Source: Polaromonas sp. YR568 (lineage in GTDB: Bacteria > Pseudomonadota > Gammaproteobacteria > Burkholderiales > Burkholderiaceae_C). Taken from it: 64,000 nt of DNA. Below the pieces are notes generated by a model. The model had not been told where the DNA came from, did not search any database, and worked only from the letters and a program-made list of their open reading frames with translations. The stretch is from assembly GCF_900116715.1 (NCBI RefSeq), contig NZ_FPBM01000010.1:124001-188000 (forward strand). Reading direction: 5' to 3'. This document shows positions 26,615 through 36,807 of the stretch, piece after piece (position 1 is the stretch's first letter; every line of letters starts with the position of its first letter). A program made the position numbers and the translations under genes.

Positions 26615-26727
26615 GGTGTCTATTTTAGGCGGCGCAAGGCCATTTCAAGGGTAGGGGATAGCAATGCCGGGCATAGGCAGAGTGCATTGGGGCACCAGCA
26701 ACGAGCGCCCGGCCCACTACCCAAACG

Positions 26728-26853
26728 CGATTAATGGGATGGAAAGCGTAGCGAGCGCCCCGAGGTTGCGTCGAGGAGCGGAGCCGTACTAAGGTACGGC
26801 GAGCACCGCAAACGCAAGATCGGGTCGCGCAGTAGCTTTACACCCATTAATCG
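26728..26853. repeat. 126-bp imperfect palindromic element between ftsZ and lpxC
   Basis: The element is bounded by a perfect 11-bp inverted repeat (cgattaatggg at 26728-26738, cccattaatcg at 26843-26853) and abuts the ftsZ stop codon. Its centre is a 7-bp stem gccgtac-taag-gtacggc (26783-26800). The arms in between are complementary over much of their length, so the whole can fold into one long hairpin. The inner flanks gaggagcggag (26773-26783) and cgagcacc (26800-26807) recur exactly in the element at 55288-55418 around a different stem. The other 113 bp of this gap, up to lpxC, show no gene. Confidence 0.75.
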
Positions 26854-28083
26854 TTAGTCGGCTTGTTTGCGGAGGAATGCTGGTATCTCAAAGTCGTCCA
26901 TTCCTCCCGACGCAAGCGCATCCACCTTCGCAGCCGCCTGCGTCCGGTTCGTACGCCAAACACTAGGCACTGCCATATTTCCATAATCCGGCTGCGCCGA
27001 GCCCGTGCTCATCTGTGTCGCACCCGTAGCACCGGCCGTTGCATTCAGCGTAGGCACATTAAACGGCACGTTGTCAGTACCGGTGCGCAGCACCTGCAGC
27101 GGCGGCGCATGGCGGCGCACGCCCTGGCGGGACAGACCGGTCGCAACCACGGTCACGCGGATGTCGTCGCCCAGCTCGTCGTCATAGGCCGTGCCGTAGA
27201 TCACATGCGCATCAGGCGATGCATAAGCGCGGATGGTGTTCATCGCCAGCTTGGATTCGCTCAGCTTGAGCGAACCCTTGGCTGCCGAGATCAGCACCAG
27301 CACGCCCTTGGCGCCTGACAGGTCGATGCCTTCCAGCAGCGGGCAGGCCACGGCCTGCTCAGCGGCGATGCGCGCGCGGTCAGGGCCGTTGGCCTTGGCC
27401 GTGCCCATCATGGCCTTGCCGGGTTCACCCATCACGGTGCGCACGTCTTCAAAGTCGACGTTCACATGGCCGGGAACATTGATGATTTCGGCAATGCCGC
27501 CCACGGCGTTTTTCAGCACGTCGTTGGCATGCGCGAAAGCTTCGTCCTGCGTGACGTCGTCGCCCAGCACTTCGAGCAGCTTCTCGTTCAGCACCACGAT
27601 CAGCGAGTCGACGTTGGCTTCGAGCTCGGCCAGGCCCAGGTCGGCGTTGGTCATGCGGCGGCCGCCTTCGAACTCGAAAGGCTTGGTCACCACGCCGACC
27701 GTCAGGATGCCCATCTCTTTGGCGATGCGCGCGATCACAGGCGCAGCACCGGTGCCCGTGCCGCCGCCCATGCCGGCGGTGATAAACAGCATGTGCGCGC
27801 CGTCGATGGCGCTGCGAATGTCGTCCGCCGCCAGTTCGGCCGCGTCACGGCCCTTGTCGGGCTTGCTGCCCGCGCCCAGGCCGCTGTTGCCCAGCTGGAT
27901 GGTCTTGTGCGCGCTGCCGCGGCTGAGCGCCTGTGCGTCGGTGTTGGCGCAGATGAACTCGACGCCTTGCACGCCGCATTCGATCATGTGCCCGACGGCG
28001 TTGCCGCCACCGCCGCCCACACCGATCACCTTGATCTGTGTGCCCTGGTTGAATTCTTCGATTTCAATCATTTCGATGCTCAT
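26854..28083 (-). CDS. ftsZ: Cell division protein FtsZ
   Basis: This 409-residue tubulin-like GTPase polymerises into the division ring. Its motifs are IKVIGVGGGGGNAVGHMI, the tubulin signature ITAGMGGGTGTGAAPVIA, and the T7 loop region DFEDVRTVMGEPGKAM. The C-terminal peptide DDFEIPAFLRKQAD is the conserved FtsA/ZipA-binding tail. The start at 28083 is chosen because AGGAGG lies 6 nt upstream; an earlier in-frame ATG lacks a site. ftsA lies 146 bp upstream, the longest spacer inside the cell-division cluster, so extra ftsZ promoters there are likely by analogy with other bacteria. Confidence 0.98.
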   Translation of the reverse strand: MSIEMIEIEEFNQGTQIKVIGVGGGGGNAVGHMIECGVQGVEFICANTDAQALSRGSAHKTIQLGNSGLGAGSKPDKGRDAAELAADDIRSAIDGAHMLFITAGMGGGTGTGAAPVIARIAKEMGILTVGVVTKPFEFEGGRRMTNADLGLAELEANVDSLIVVLNEKLLEVLGDDVTQDEAFAHANDVLKNAVGGIAEIINVPGHVNVDFEDVRTVMGEPGKAMMGTAKANGPDRARIAAEQAVACPLLEGIDLSGAKGVLVLISAAKGSLKLSESKLAMNTIRAYASPDAHVIYGTAYDDELGDDIRVTVVATGLSRQGVRRHAPPLQVLRTGTDNVPFNVPTLNATAGATGATQMSTGSAQPDYGNMAVPSVWRTNRTQAAAKVDALASGGMDDFEIPAFLRKQAD

Positions 28084-28229
28084 TGGGAGCCTCCTAATCA
28101 ATAAACTGCAGTTGCCAATAATCGGAAATTTGTATTTATGGTTGACATGGCTTTCTCATGCAGGGGGATCCGCCCCGCCGGAATGCATGCAACGCGAAGG
28201 CCTGCCGATAAAAGTGGAATAGGTTTTCA

Positions 28230-29459
28230 TCAGAAGTTCCCCACAAACCAGTCTTTGACACGGCCGAATGCGTTGTGCACGCTGCCCGCCTTTTGCGACA
28301 CCTTGTAGCCCCGCATGCGCGCCAGCCGGGCCTCTTCGAGCAGGCCCATGACGGTGGCGGCTCTCGCCTGGGCCACCATGTCGGACAGCGCGCTCGAGTA
28401 ACGCGGTATGCCGCGCCGCACCGGTTTGAGGAAGATGTCTTCGCCAAGCTCCACCATGCCCGGCATGACAGCGCTGCCACCGGTGATGACGATGCCCGAG
28501 GACAACACTTCTTCGTAACCCGACTCGCGGATCACCTGCTGGACCAGCGAGAAAATCTCTTCAATGCGCGGTTCGATCACGCCGGCCAGGGCCTGCTTGC
28601 TCAGCATGCGCGGGCCGCGGTCACCCAGGCCCGGGACTTCCACCTGGGTATCCGGGTCGGCCAGCAACTGCTTGGCATAACCGCTCTCCACCTTGATGTC
28701 TTCGGCGTCTTTGGTGGGCGTGCGCAGCGCCATGGCGATGTCGCTGGTGATGAGGTCGCCGGCAATCGGGATCACCGCCGTGTGCCGGATGGCGCCGCCC
28801 GTGAAGATGGCAACGTCGGTGGTGCCGGCGCCGATATCCACCAGCGCCACACCGAGCTCCTGCTCGTCCTGCGTCAGCACCGAGAGGCTGGAAGCCAGCG
28901 GGTTCAGCATCAACTGGTCGACTTCCAGCCCGCAGCGGCGCACGCACTTGATGATGTTTTCGGCCGCGCTTTGTGCCCCGGTCACGATGTGCACCTTGGC
29001 TTCCAGGCGGATGCCGCTCATGCCGATGGGTTCGCGCACATCCTGCCCGTCGATGACAAACTCCTGCGGCTCCACCAGCAAGAGACGCTGGTCGGTCGAG
29101 ATATTGATGGCCTTGGCGGTTTCGATGACCCGCGCCACGTCGGCTTGCGTGACTTCCTTGTCTTTCACCGCCACCATGCCGCTGGAGTTGATGCCGCGGA
29201 TGTGGCTGCCGGTGATGCCGGTGTAGACACGGGCGATCTTGCAGTCGGCCATCAGCTCGGCCTCTTTCAGGGCCTGCTGGATGCTTTGCACCGTGGCGTC
29301 GATGTTGACGACCACGCCGCGCTTCAAGCCGTTGCTCGCCGCAATGCCCAGGCCTGCCAGCTTGAGCTCGCCGCCCGGCATGACCTCGGCCACCACCGCC
29401 ATGACCTTGCTGGTTCCGATGTCCAGCCCGACCACCAGATCTTTGTATTCCTTGGCCAT
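28230..29459 (-). CDS. ftsA: Cell division protein FtsA
   Basis: This 409-residue actin-like ATPase tethers FtsZ filaments to the membrane and recruits later divisome proteins. Features are VVGLDIGTSKVMAVVAEV (phosphate 1 motif), ALVDIGAGTTDVAIFTGG (phosphate 2), and GIVITGGSAVMPGMVELGE (adenosine motif). The C-terminal amphipathic segment FGRVKDWFVGNF is the membrane-targeting sequence. It lies 6 nt after ftsQ and 146 bp before ftsZ. Confidence 0.98.
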   Translation of the reverse strand: MAKEYKDLVVGLDIGTSKVMAVVAEVMPGGELKLAGLGIAASNGLKRGVVVNIDATVQSIQQALKEAELMADCKIARVYTGITGSHIRGINSSGMVAVKDKEVTQADVARVIETAKAINISTDQRLLLVEPQEFVIDGQDVREPIGMSGIRLEAKVHIVTGAQSAAENIIKCVRRCGLEVDQLMLNPLASSLSVLTQDEQELGVALVDIGAGTTDVAIFTGGAIRHTAVIPIAGDLITSDIAMALRTPTKDAEDIKVESGYAKQLLADPDTQVEVPGLGDRGPRMLSKQALAGVIEPRIEEIFSLVQQVIRESGYEEVLSSGIVITGGSAVMPGMVELGEDIFLKPVRRGIPRYSSALSDMVAQARAATVMGLLEEARLARMRGYKVSQKAGSVHNAFGRVKDWFVGNF

Positions 29460-29465
29460 ATCTAT

Positions 29466-30257
29466 TTACCTTTTTTTCTTTCCGTCGTCTTTGTCAGCGG
29501 GATTTCCCGTGGTGACGCCCTTGAGCTTGACTGCATACCCGTTGCCGTAACGCAGGTCGGCTGACTCCAGCTCGCGCCCATACCGGGCCGACACCTGCGT
29601 CAGCGTGGCAAGAAAGCGGCGCGTGCGCGTCTGTATTTCATCGACGGAGCCATGCCCCAGTTCAAGCAGGGCGCCGCTGTCCAGCTGGGCGCGCCAGCTG
29701 CCCTGGCCGCTCAACTGAAGCTGCACCAGTGTCGAATCCGTCTCGTCAAACAGCGGCGAGAGCACCTGGTAGGCCTGCAGCACCAGCGGCGCCTGACCGG
29801 GCGGGCCATTGAGCATTGGCAGGTCTTCGGCTTCCACATCACCCTGATTGGCTTCGAACACCTCGCCAAAGCTGTTGACCAGCCGGGCATCGCCTTCGGA
29901 GCCCCAGAAGGCCACCGGCTTGTGCTCCTGCAGCACGACCTTGAGGCGGTTGGGGAATTCGCGCTGCACCAGCGCCCGGCGCACCCAGGGCACCGACTCG
30001 AACACCGCGCGCGTGGCGGCCAGGTCGACCGTGAAGAAGTTGCCCGCCAGCCGGGGCGCCACGTTGGCGCGCAAGGTCACCGCGTTGTTGTGAATCAGGT
30101 CGCCCTGCACGCGGATCGCGCTCAGGTTGAACAGGGACTGCCGCATCAGCCATGCCACGCCCAGGGCCACGAGCATGGCGGCAAACGCCAGGCCCAGAAC
30201 CACCGAGAAGGTGTTCATGAGCTTGACGTCCAGCGGCATGGGCGTTGACAGGGGCAT
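29466..30257 (-). CDS. ftsQ: Cell division protein FtsQ
   Basis: This 263-residue bitopic membrane protein links early and late divisome components through FtsB and FtsL. A single helix lies near residues 15-40. The POTRA domain begins SLFNLSAIRVQGDL and continues to VPWVRRALVQREFPNRLKV, and the beta domain ends with LRYGNGYAVKLK. The start at 30257 is preferred because it lies just after ddlB (8 nt); an in-frame earlier start would overlap ddlB. The tail ends in a Lys-rich KDDGKKKR. Confidence 0.95.
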   Translation of the reverse strand: MPLSTPMPLDVKLMNTFSVVLGLAFAAMLVALGVAWLMRQSLFNLSAIRVQGDLIHNNAVTLRANVAPRLAGNFFTVDLAATRAVFESVPWVRRALVQREFPNRLKVVLQEHKPVAFWGSEGDARLVNSFGEVFEANQGDVEAEDLPMLNGPPGQAPLVLQAYQVLSPLFDETDSTLVQLQLSGQGSWRAQLDSGALLELGHGSVDEIQTRTRRFLATLTQVSARYGRELESADLRYGNGYAVKLKGVTTGNPADKDDGKKKR

Positions 30258-30265
30258 GGTTCGGC

Positions 30266-31243
30266 TCAAGTGGCGCCTCCTCCGTGCTTCTGGTGATCCA
30301 GCGAAGCCGTCTGCAACACCTGCACACAAAGGTCTTCATACGAGATGCCGGCCGCGCGGGCGGACATGGGCACCAGCGAATGGCTGGTCATGCCGGGCGA
30401 GGTGTTGAGCTCCAGCAGATAGGGCTTGCGCGTGACCTTGTCGATCATCACGTCGGCACGGCCCCAGCCGCGGCAATTGAGGATGCGAAAGGTATCAAGC
30501 ACCAGTTGCTGGATGGCGGCCTCTTCGCCTTCCGGCAAACCGCAAGGCACCAGGTACTGCGTGCTGTCGGTGAAGTATTTGTTCTGGTAGTCGTAGTTGC
30601 CGTCGGGCGCCACGATGCGGATGACGGGCAGCGCGCGCGCCTCGGCGCCTGTGCCCAGCACCGGGCAGGTCACCTCGTCGCCGCTGATGAATTGTTCGCA
30701 CAAGACGTCAGCATCGAGCTTTTCGGCCTGCGCCACGGCTTCGGCCATGCCGGAGCGCTCAGTCACCTTGGTCAGCCCGATGGACGAGCCTTCGCGCGCC
30801 GGCTTGACGATGAGCGGCAGGCCCAGCGCATCCGGCAGAGCCGCGATATCGGCAGCGCCATAAGCACCGCGGCGCAGCAGGCGGTATTGCGGCGTCGGCA
30901 GGCCTTCGGAAATCATCACCCGTTTGGTCATGACCTTGTCGATGGCCATGCTGGAGGCCATGACGCCCGAGCCGGTGTAAGGAATGCCCAGCAACTCGAG
31001 CGCGCCCTGCACCGTGCCGTCCTCGCCGAACCGCCCGTGCAGTGCGATAAAGCAGCGCTCAAACCCGTCTTTTTTCAGCTCGCTCAGGTCGCGCTCGGCC
31101 GGATCAAAGGCATGGGCGTCCACGCCGCGCGAGCGCAATGCCTTCAGCACGCCGCTGCCCGACATCAGCGAGACCTCGCGCTCGGCCGACATGCCGCCCA
31201 TCAGAACGGCGACTTTTCCAAAGTTCACGGTGTTCTCTTTCAT
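30266..31243 (-). CDS. ddlB: D-alanine-D-alanine ligase
   Basis: This 325-residue ATP-grasp enzyme makes the D-Ala-D-Ala dipeptide used by MurF. Its motifs are [44 protein letters not shown] (read in two parts), [17 protein letters not shown] and [20 protein letters not shown]. The start ATG overlaps the murC stop by 4 nt (ATGA). It is followed after 8 nt by ftsQ, the standard order in the dcw cluster. Confidence 0.97.
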   Translation of the reverse strand: MKENTVNFGKVAVLMGGMSAEREVSLMSGSGVLKALRSRGVDAHAFDPAERDLSELKKDGFERCFIALHGRFGEDGTVQGALELLGIPYTGSGVMASSMAIDKVMTKRVMISEGLPTPQYRLLRRGAYGAADIAALPDALGLPLIVKPAREGSSIGLTKVTERSGMAEAVAQAEKLDADVLCEQFISGDEVTCPVLGTGAEARALPVIRIVAPDGNYDYQNKYFTDSTQYLVPCGLPEGEEAAIQQLVLDTFRILNCRGWGRADVMIDKVTRKPYLLELNTSPGMTSHSLVPMSARAAGISYEDLCVQVLQTASLDHQKHGGGAT

Positions 31244-32655
31244 GTTCGGGTCCCTGCGGGCTCCAGCATTTCAACGACTCTGGCGGGCACCTGGCCAATC
31301 GACCCTGCCCCCATGCACATCACGACATCACCGGCCAGCGCGTTGTCCAGGATGGCCTGCGGCATGGTGTCGATTTCGTCCACAAAGACGGGCTCCACCT
31401 TGCCGGCCACACGCAGTGCGCGCGCCAGCGAACGGCCGTCGGCAGCCACGATAGGCGCTTCGCCGGCGGCATACACCTCCGACAGCAGCACCGCGTCGGC
31501 GTTGCCGATCACCTTGACGAAGTCTTCAAAGCAGTCGCGCGTGCGGGTGTAGCGATGCGGCTGGAAGGCCAGCACCAGCCGGCGGCCGGGGAATGCGCCG
31601 CGCGCGGCTGCCAGGGTGGCGGCCATCTCAACCGGGTGGTGGCCGTAGTCTTCGATCACAGTGAAGTGACCGCCGCCTTTGGCCGGCAGGTCGCCATAAC
31701 TCTGGAAGCGCCGGCCCACGCCGCGGAATTCGGCCAGGGCTTTTTGCACCGCGGCGTCGGGCACATTGAGTTCGACGGCAATCGCAATGGCCGAGAGCGC
31801 ATTGAGCACGTTGTGCTCGCCGGCGAGGTTGAGCACCACTTCCATGTCGGGCAAGGTGACGCCATTGCGGCGTTGCGCCGTGAAATGCATTTGCGCGCCC
31901 ACTGGCCGCACATTGACGGCGCGCACCTGCGCGCCTTCGTTAAAGCCGTAGCTGGTGATGGGGCAGGACACTTGCGGCACGATCTCGCGCACAGCCGGGT
32001 CGTCGGTACACAGAATGGCTGTGCCGTAGAAAGGCATGCGGTGCAGGAAGTCGACAAAAGCCTTCTTGAGGTTGCCGAAGTCGTGGCCGTAGGTTTCCAT
32101 GTGGTCGGCGTCGATATTGGTGACAACCGCCATCACGGGCAGAAGATTGAGGAAGGAAGCATCCGACTCGTCGGCTTCCACCACGATGTAGTCACCCGAG
32201 CCCAGCTTGGCGTTGGCGCCGGCACTGTTGAGCCGCCCGCCAATCACAAAGGTCGGGTCCAGCCCGCCTTCGGCCAGCACGCTGGCCACCAGGCTGGTCG
32301 TCGTGGTCTTGCCGTGCGTCCCTGCAATGGCAATGCCCTGCTTCAGGCGCATCAGCTCGGCCAGCATCAGTGCGCGCGGCACCACCGGAATGCGCTTTTC
32401 GCGCGCCGCCAGCACCTCGGGGTTATCGGCCTGCACGGCGGTGGAGGTCACCACCGCATCGACGGCGGCCAGGTTGCTTGCCGCATGGCCGACGAAGGTC
32501 TTGATGCCGAGCTTGGCCAGGCGCCGCAGCGTGGCGCTGTCCGACAGGTCGGAGCCGGAGATCACGTAGCCCAGGTTGTGCAGCACCTCGGCAATGCCGG
32601 ACATGCCGGAGCCGCCCAGGCCGATGAAGTGGATGTTTTTGATGGCGTGTTTCAT
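31240..32655 (-). CDS. murC: UDP-N-acetylmuramate-L-alanine ligase
   Basis: This 471-residue Mur ligase adds L-Ala to UDP-MurNAc, the first cytoplasmic peptide step. Features are [20 protein letters not shown] at the N-terminus, the ATP loop [31 protein letters not shown], and [19 protein letters not shown] in the C-terminal domain. The start at 32655 is preferred over an upstream in-frame start, because it gives the standard N-terminus and a 4-nt overlap with murG. Length is typical. Confidence 0.97.
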   Translation of the reverse strand: MKHAIKNIHFIGLGGSGMSGIAEVLHNLGYVISGSDLSDSATLRRLAKLGIKTFVGHAASNLAAVDAVVTSTAVQADNPEVLAAREKRIPVVPRALMLAELMRLKQGIAIAGTHGKTTTTSLVASVLAEGGLDPTFVIGGRLNSAGANAKLGSGDYIVVEADESDASFLNLLPVMAVVTNIDADHMETYGHDFGNLKKAFVDFLHRMPFYGTAILCTDDPAVREIVPQVSCPITSYGFNEGAQVRAVNVRPVGAQMHFTAQRRNGVTLPDMEVVLNLAGEHNVLNALSAIAIAVELNVPDAAVQKALAEFRGVGRRFQSYGDLPAKGGGHFTVIEDYGHHPVEMAATLAAARGAFPGRRLVLAFQPHRYTRTRDCFEDFVKVIGNADAVLLSEVYAAGEAPIVAADGRSLARALRVAGKVEPVFVDEIDTMPQAILDNALAGDVVMCMGAGSIGQVPARVVEMLEPAGTRT

Positions 32656-33734
32656 GTCGCCAGTTCCTCGCAAGCGGCCACTACGCGGGCCGTCGCATCT
32701 GTTTTTTGCATTGTTTTGGCCTGCAGACCGCATTGGATGAGCGCAGGCCGCTCTGTTTTTTGTAGCATTGAAGCGAGCTGTTCAGGCGCCAGGTCACGCT
32801 GCTGGATGAGCCAGCCGCCGCCCTGGTCCACCAGGAACTTCGCATTGGCGGTCTGGTGATCGTCGACCGCAGCCGGAAAAGGCACGAACAGCGCCGCGGC
32901 GCCAACCGCTGCGATTTCAGTCACGGTGCTGGCGCCGGCGCGGCAGATGATCATGTCGGCATCGGCAAAGGCCTGCGCGGTGTCTTCAATAAAGGGCGTG
33001 AGTTCGGCCGTTACGCCGGCTGCGGCGTAGTTGGCGCGCAGCTCGTCAATCTGCTGGGCGCCGCTTTGGTGAGTAACCTGCGGGCGCTCGCCTTCAGGAA
33101 TCAAGGCCAGGGCCTTGGGCACAAGATCGTTCAGCCCGCGAGCGCCCAGGCTGCCACCGACCACCAGCAACTTCAGCGGGCCGGTGCGGCCCGCAAAACG
33201 TTCAGCAGGGCCGGGCTGGCGCAGGAATGCCGGGCGCAAGGGGTTGCCCACCCACTCGGCCTTGCGGAACACATTCGGGAAAGCGGTGAAGACGCGGTCG
33301 GCCACGCCCGCCAGCACCTTGTTGACCATGCCCGCCACCGAGTTCTGTTCATGCAGCACCAGTGGCTTGCCCAGCAGCACGCTCATCATCCCCGCAGGAA
33401 AGCTGATGTAGCCGCCCAGGCCCACCACCACGTCGGGCTTGACGCGGCGCACCACCTGGATGCTCTGCCAGAAGGCCTTGAGCAGACGCAGCGGCAGGAA
33501 CACCAGCGTGGCTGGGCCCTTGCCGCGTACACCGGAAAATTCGATGTGCTCGAACGGAAAACCGCGCGGAGGCACCAGCTGGCTTTCCATACTGGGACGC
33601 TGGGTGCTGCCAAGCCCGCCCAGCCAGTGCACGCGCCAGCCGCGTTCACGCAGGGCCTCGGCCACGGCCAGGCCCGGGAAGATGTGGCCGCCCGTTCCGC
33701 CGGCCATCACGAGAGCGCAGTGCTGCTTGCTCAT
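32652..33734 (-). CDS. murG: UDP-GlcNAc:lipid I GlcNAc transferase
   Basis: This 360-residue peripheral membrane glycosyltransferase converts lipid I to lipid II. The N-terminal glycine loop is [19 protein letters not shown], followed by [29 protein letters not shown] and [24 protein letters not shown] (read in parts) complete the UDP-GlcNAc site. The last 40 residues include [18 protein letters not shown], encoded by a copy of the dispersed repeat. The fold appears kept, because the following [13 protein letters not shown] matches the family's last helix. Four-nt overlaps join it to ftsW and murC. Confidence 0.97.
   Translation of the reverse strand: MSKQHCALVMAGGTGGHIFPGLAVAEALRERGWRVHWLGGLGSTQRPSMESQLVPPRGFPFEHIEFSGVRGKGPATLVFLPLRLLKAFWQSIQVVRRVKPDVVVGLGGYISFPAGMMSVLLGKPLVLHEQNSVAGMVNKVLAGVADRVFTAFPNVFRKAEWVGNPLRPAFLRQPGPAERFAGRTGPLKLLVVGGSLGARGLNDLVPKALALIPEGERPQVTHQSGAQQIDELRANYAAAGVTAELTPFIEDTAQAFADADMIICRAGASTVTEIAAVGAAALFVPFPAAVDDHQTANAKFLVDQGGGWLIQQRDLAPEQLASMLQKTERPALIQCGLQAKTMQKTDATARVVAACEELAT
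32709..32766 (-). repeat. Dispersed ~57-bp repeat, copy C (inside murG)
   Basis: Read on the minus strand from 32766 it begins gctacaaaaaacagagcggc, with ctgcaggcc 40 bp in. The first 17 bp are identical to copy B in aroE. It is translated in the same frame relative to the repeat as copies B and D. A shorter echo (caaaaaacaga) follows immediately, giving LQKTE and MQKTD twelve or so residues apart in MurG. Confidence 0.65.
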
Positions 33735-34987
33735 GCGCGCCCCCCTCTCATCAGCAGACGGTTCTCGTAGTCAATCCGCAGCACGACAGCCAAAGCGATC
33801 AGGTTCATCAAGATGGCCGAACCGCCGTAACTCATTAGCGGCAAAGTCAGCCCCTTGGTCGGCAAAGCGCCCAGGTTCACGCCGATGTTGATAAAGGTCT
33901 GGAAACCCATCCAGATGCCGACACCCTGCGCCACCAGGCCGGCAAAGAGCCGGTCCAGCGCGATGGACTGGCGGCCGATGTGCATGATGCGGCGCGTCAT
34001 CCACATGAAGAGGCCAATCACCGTGAGCACGCCCAGCAGGCCGAACTCTTCGCCGATCACGGCCATCAGGAAATCGGTGTGCGCTTCAGGCAGCCAGTGC
34101 AGCTTTTCAATGCTGCCGCCCAGGCCCACGCCAAAGATTTCGCCGCGCCCGAAAGCGATCAGCGAATGCGACAGCTGGTAACCCTTGCCCATGGAGTATT
34201 TGTCGCTCCAGGGATCGAGGTAAGCAAAGATCCGCTCGCGCCGCCATTCGCTGAGCATCACCATCAAGCCGAAGGCGACCACCACCACGGTGGCAATCAC
34301 AAAAAACATGCGGGCATTGACGCCGCCCAGAAAGAGGATGCCCATGGCGATGACCGAGATCACCATGAAGGCGCCCATGTCGGGCTCGGCCAGCAGCAAG
34401 AGACCCACGATGGCAATCGCAATCGCCATGGGCATGACGGCGCGGAAGAAGCGTTCCTTCACTTCCATCTTGCGCACCATGTAGTCGGCGGCGTAAAGCA
34501 GCACCGCAAACTTCGCCAGCTCCGAGGGCTGAAAGTTCATGATGCCCAGCGATATCCAGCGGCGGGCGCCATTGACGCCCTTGCCGATAAAGGGCACCAG
34601 CACGAGGATCAACAACAGCAGCGAGATGACAAACAGCCACGGCGCCAGCTTTTCCCAGGTGGCCAGCGGCACCTGAAACGCCAGAACCGCGACGATGAAA
34701 GCCACGACTAGCGAAAGTATGTGACGCATCAGGAAATGCGTGTGCGCATAGCGCGCGAATTTCGGGTTGTCGGGCATGGCGACGGAGGCCGAGTACACCA
34801 TCACCAGGCCCCACATCAACAAGGCCACCGTGACCCAGAGCAGCGCCTGGTCAAAACCGGCCATGCGCACGGGCGGCTTGGCCAGCGTTCGGGACACGCT
34901 CTGCCCGCCCAGCCGCACGGGCAGCACATCCGCCGCGGCCTTGCCGAAGCCGGAGAACCAGCCAGAGATGCGTGCAACGGCTGTCAC
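33731..34987 (-). CDS. ftsW: Septal peptidoglycan polymerase FtsW (SEDS family)
   Basis: This 418-residue polytopic protein with about ten helices is the SEDS glycosyltransferase of the divisome, working with FtsI. It has a 50-residue cytoplasmic N-terminus. SEDS motifs are [53 protein letters not shown] and [12 protein letters not shown]. The position between murD and murG and overlaps of 4 nt on each side confirm that this is FtsW rather than RodA. Confidence 0.97.
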   Translation of the reverse strand: MTAVARISGWFSGFGKAAADVLPVRLGGQSVSRTLAKPPVRMAGFDQALLWVTVALLMWGLVMVYSASVAMPDNPKFARYAHTHFLMRHILSLVVAFIVAVLAFQVPLATWEKLAPWLFVISLLLLILVLVPFIGKGVNGARRWISLGIMNFQPSELAKFAVLLYAADYMVRKMEVKERFFRAVMPMAIAIAIVGLLLLAEPDMGAFMVISVIAMGILFLGGVNARMFFVIATVVVVAFGLMVMLSEWRRERIFAYLDPWSDKYSMGKGYQLSHSLIAFGRGEIFGVGLGGSIEKLHWLPEAHTDFLMAVIGEEFGLLGVLTVIGLFMWMTRRIMHIGRQSIALDRLFAGLVAQGVGIWMGFQTFINIGVNLGALPTKGLTLPLMSYGGSAILMNLIALAVVLRIDYENRLLMRGGRA

Positions 34988-36801
34988 AGCACGGCTCCCT
35001 GTTCCCGGGCCAGCGCCTGCACTGCGTCACAAAAGACACGGGCGCGGTGCTCGTAGTTGTCGAACATGTCAAAGCTGGCGCAGGCTGGCGACATCAGCAC
35101 GGCATCGCCGGTGGTCGCCTGCTGCGCCGCCAGAGCGACTGCTTCTTCCATGGATGCCGCATCGAACATCGGAATATTGCGCGGCAAGGCTTCCTTGATG
35201 AGGGGCGCGTCACGCCCTATCAGCACCACAGCACGGACATGGCGCTGCACAGGGTCGGCCAGCGGTGAGAAATCCTGCCCCTTGCCTTCGCCGCCGAGAA
35301 TGAGCACCAGCTTGCGCTCCAGGCCCAACCCCGTCAGCGCGGCCACCGTTGCGCCCACATTGGTGCCCTTGCTGTCGTCGAAGTACTCGACATCATTGAT
35401 GATGGCCACCGACTCGACGCGGTGCGGCTCGCCGCGGTATTCGCGCAGGCCGTGCAGCATGGGGGCCAGGTTGCAGCCCGCAGCTACGGCCAGGCCCAGC
35501 GCTGCCAGCGCATTGGTGGCGTTGTGCCGCCCGCGTATGCGCAAAGCCTCGATAGGCATGAGCCGCTGCACATGCAGCTCCACTTCTTCGTCCTTGCGGC
35601 GTTTGATGGTTTCATCGGCCTCGGCCGCACGTACCAGCCAGGTCATGCCGTTGACGGTTTCAATGCCGTAGTCGCCGGGGCGTTGCGGTTCGCCCGCGCC
35701 GAAGGTGGCGTGGGGACGGACTTGCGGCGGCTTCAGACGCACTTTGACAGGCGGCGGCAGCATGGCCATCACACGCTCATCGTCACGATTGAGCAGCATG
35801 AAGGTGCTGCTGCCAAAGACTTTGGCTTTCGCCGCGACGTAGGCATCCATGTCGCCGTGCCAGTCGAGGTGGTCTTGCGTGATGTTGAGCACCACGGCGG
35901 CCGTCGGTTCAAAGCCCTGCACGTCGGCGAGCTGGAAGCTCGACAGCTCCAGCACCCAGACCTGTGGCAGGGTTTCGGCGTCCATGTGGGCCGACAGTGT
36001 GTCCAGCAGTGTGGGGCCGATGTTGCCCGCGACGGCGACGGTCTTCCCGGCGCGCTGCACCAGTTGGCCCAGCAGCGAGGTCACCGTGGTTTTGCCGTTG
36101 GTGCCGGTGATGGCCAGCACCTCGGGCCGGTAACCGGCTGGTTTTTCGGGCGGCACAAGACCGAGCAGTTCGGGAGTGGCAACGCCCTCACCGGCTTCCT
36201 CAAGAGTAACTGGCGCGCTCTCTGGGGCGTTGTCCGCCGCACCTTGCGCTGCTTGCGTATCGTCAGAAGCGCTGACCGGCACGCTGGTTTCATCCTCAAG
36301 CGCTTCGGCCGCGGCCAGCGCATCCGATGATTCCGTTTCACCCGGCACATCGGGTGCATCGAGTGCATCGGGTTGCGGTGCCTCAGACGCGGCTTCGGGG
36401 ATGGCGAGAGGCGCCCCGGTTTCAGGCGCTTCTTCAACGGCCTCCGCGGCAGAAACATCGCGAAGATCGGCGAGCGCTCTGGCGAACAGATCAAGCTCAC
36501 CGCCGACCGGCAAGCCGATCTCGCGCGCGGCATCGACCACAGGAGCGATCACCGCGGGCGCCAGCCCCGGCGAGCGGTAAACAGCGCGCACCGCCGTGCC
36601 TTGCACCAGCTCCGGCGTGAAAGCGCCGGCTATGAATGTCACCCCGGGCAGCTCCTGCCGCAGCGTGGGAAGCAGCGAAGGCGCCTCACGCGTGTCGGCA
36701 ACCGTGACTGAAGCGCCGTGGCGCACGCACCAACGCGCCATGGCCAGGCCGGACGCACCCAGGCCCAGAATCAATACGGTTTGGTCTTGTAAATGCCGCA
36801 T
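34984..36801 (-). CDS. murD: UDP-N-acetylmuramoyl-L-alanine-D-glutamate ligase with a large acidic insert
   Basis: This 605-residue MurD adds D-Glu to UDP-MurNAc-L-Ala; E. coli MurD is 438 residues. The N-terminal domain ([17 protein letters not shown] to [11 protein letters not shown]), the ATP loop [18 protein letters not shown] at about 230-246 and the C-terminal [16 protein letters not shown] and [14 protein letters not shown] are intact. Between domains 1 and 2, residues about 113-218 (coding bases about 36147-36465) form an acidic Ala/Pro/Glu/Asp-rich low-complexity stretch without predicted fold. A second, smaller extension of about 30 residues lies before [14 protein letters not shown]. 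The frame is open throughout, so the insert is translated. Confidence 0.95.
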   Translation of the reverse strand: MRHLQDQTVLILGLGASGLAMARWCVRHGASVTVADTREAPSLLPTLRQELPGVTFIAGAFTPELVQGTAVRAVYRSPGLAPAVIAPVVDAAREIGLPVGGELDLFARALADLRDVSAAEAVEEAPETGAPLAIPEAASEAPQPDALDAPDVPGETESSDALAAAEALEDETSVPVSASDDTQAAQGAADNAPESAPVTLEEAGEGVATPELLGLVPPEKPAGYRPEVLAITGTNGKTTVTSLLGQLVQRAGKTVAVAGNIGPTLLDTLSAHMDAETLPQVWVLELSSFQLADVQGFEPTAAVVLNITQDHLDWHGDMDAYVAAKAKVFGSSTFMLLNRDDERVMAMLPPPVKVRLKPPQVRPHATFGAGEPQRPGDYGIETVNGMTWLVRAAEADETIKRRKDEEVELHVQRLMPIEALRIRGRHNATNALAALGLAVAAGCNLAPMLHGLREYRGEPHRVESVAIINDVEYFDDSKGTNVGATVAALTGLGLERKLVLILGGEGKGQDFSPLADPVQRHVRAVVLIGRDAPLIKEALPRNIPMFDAASMEEAVALAAQQATTGDAVLMSPACASFDMFDNYEHRARVFCDAVQALAREQGAVL

Positions 36802-36807
36802 GCCTTG

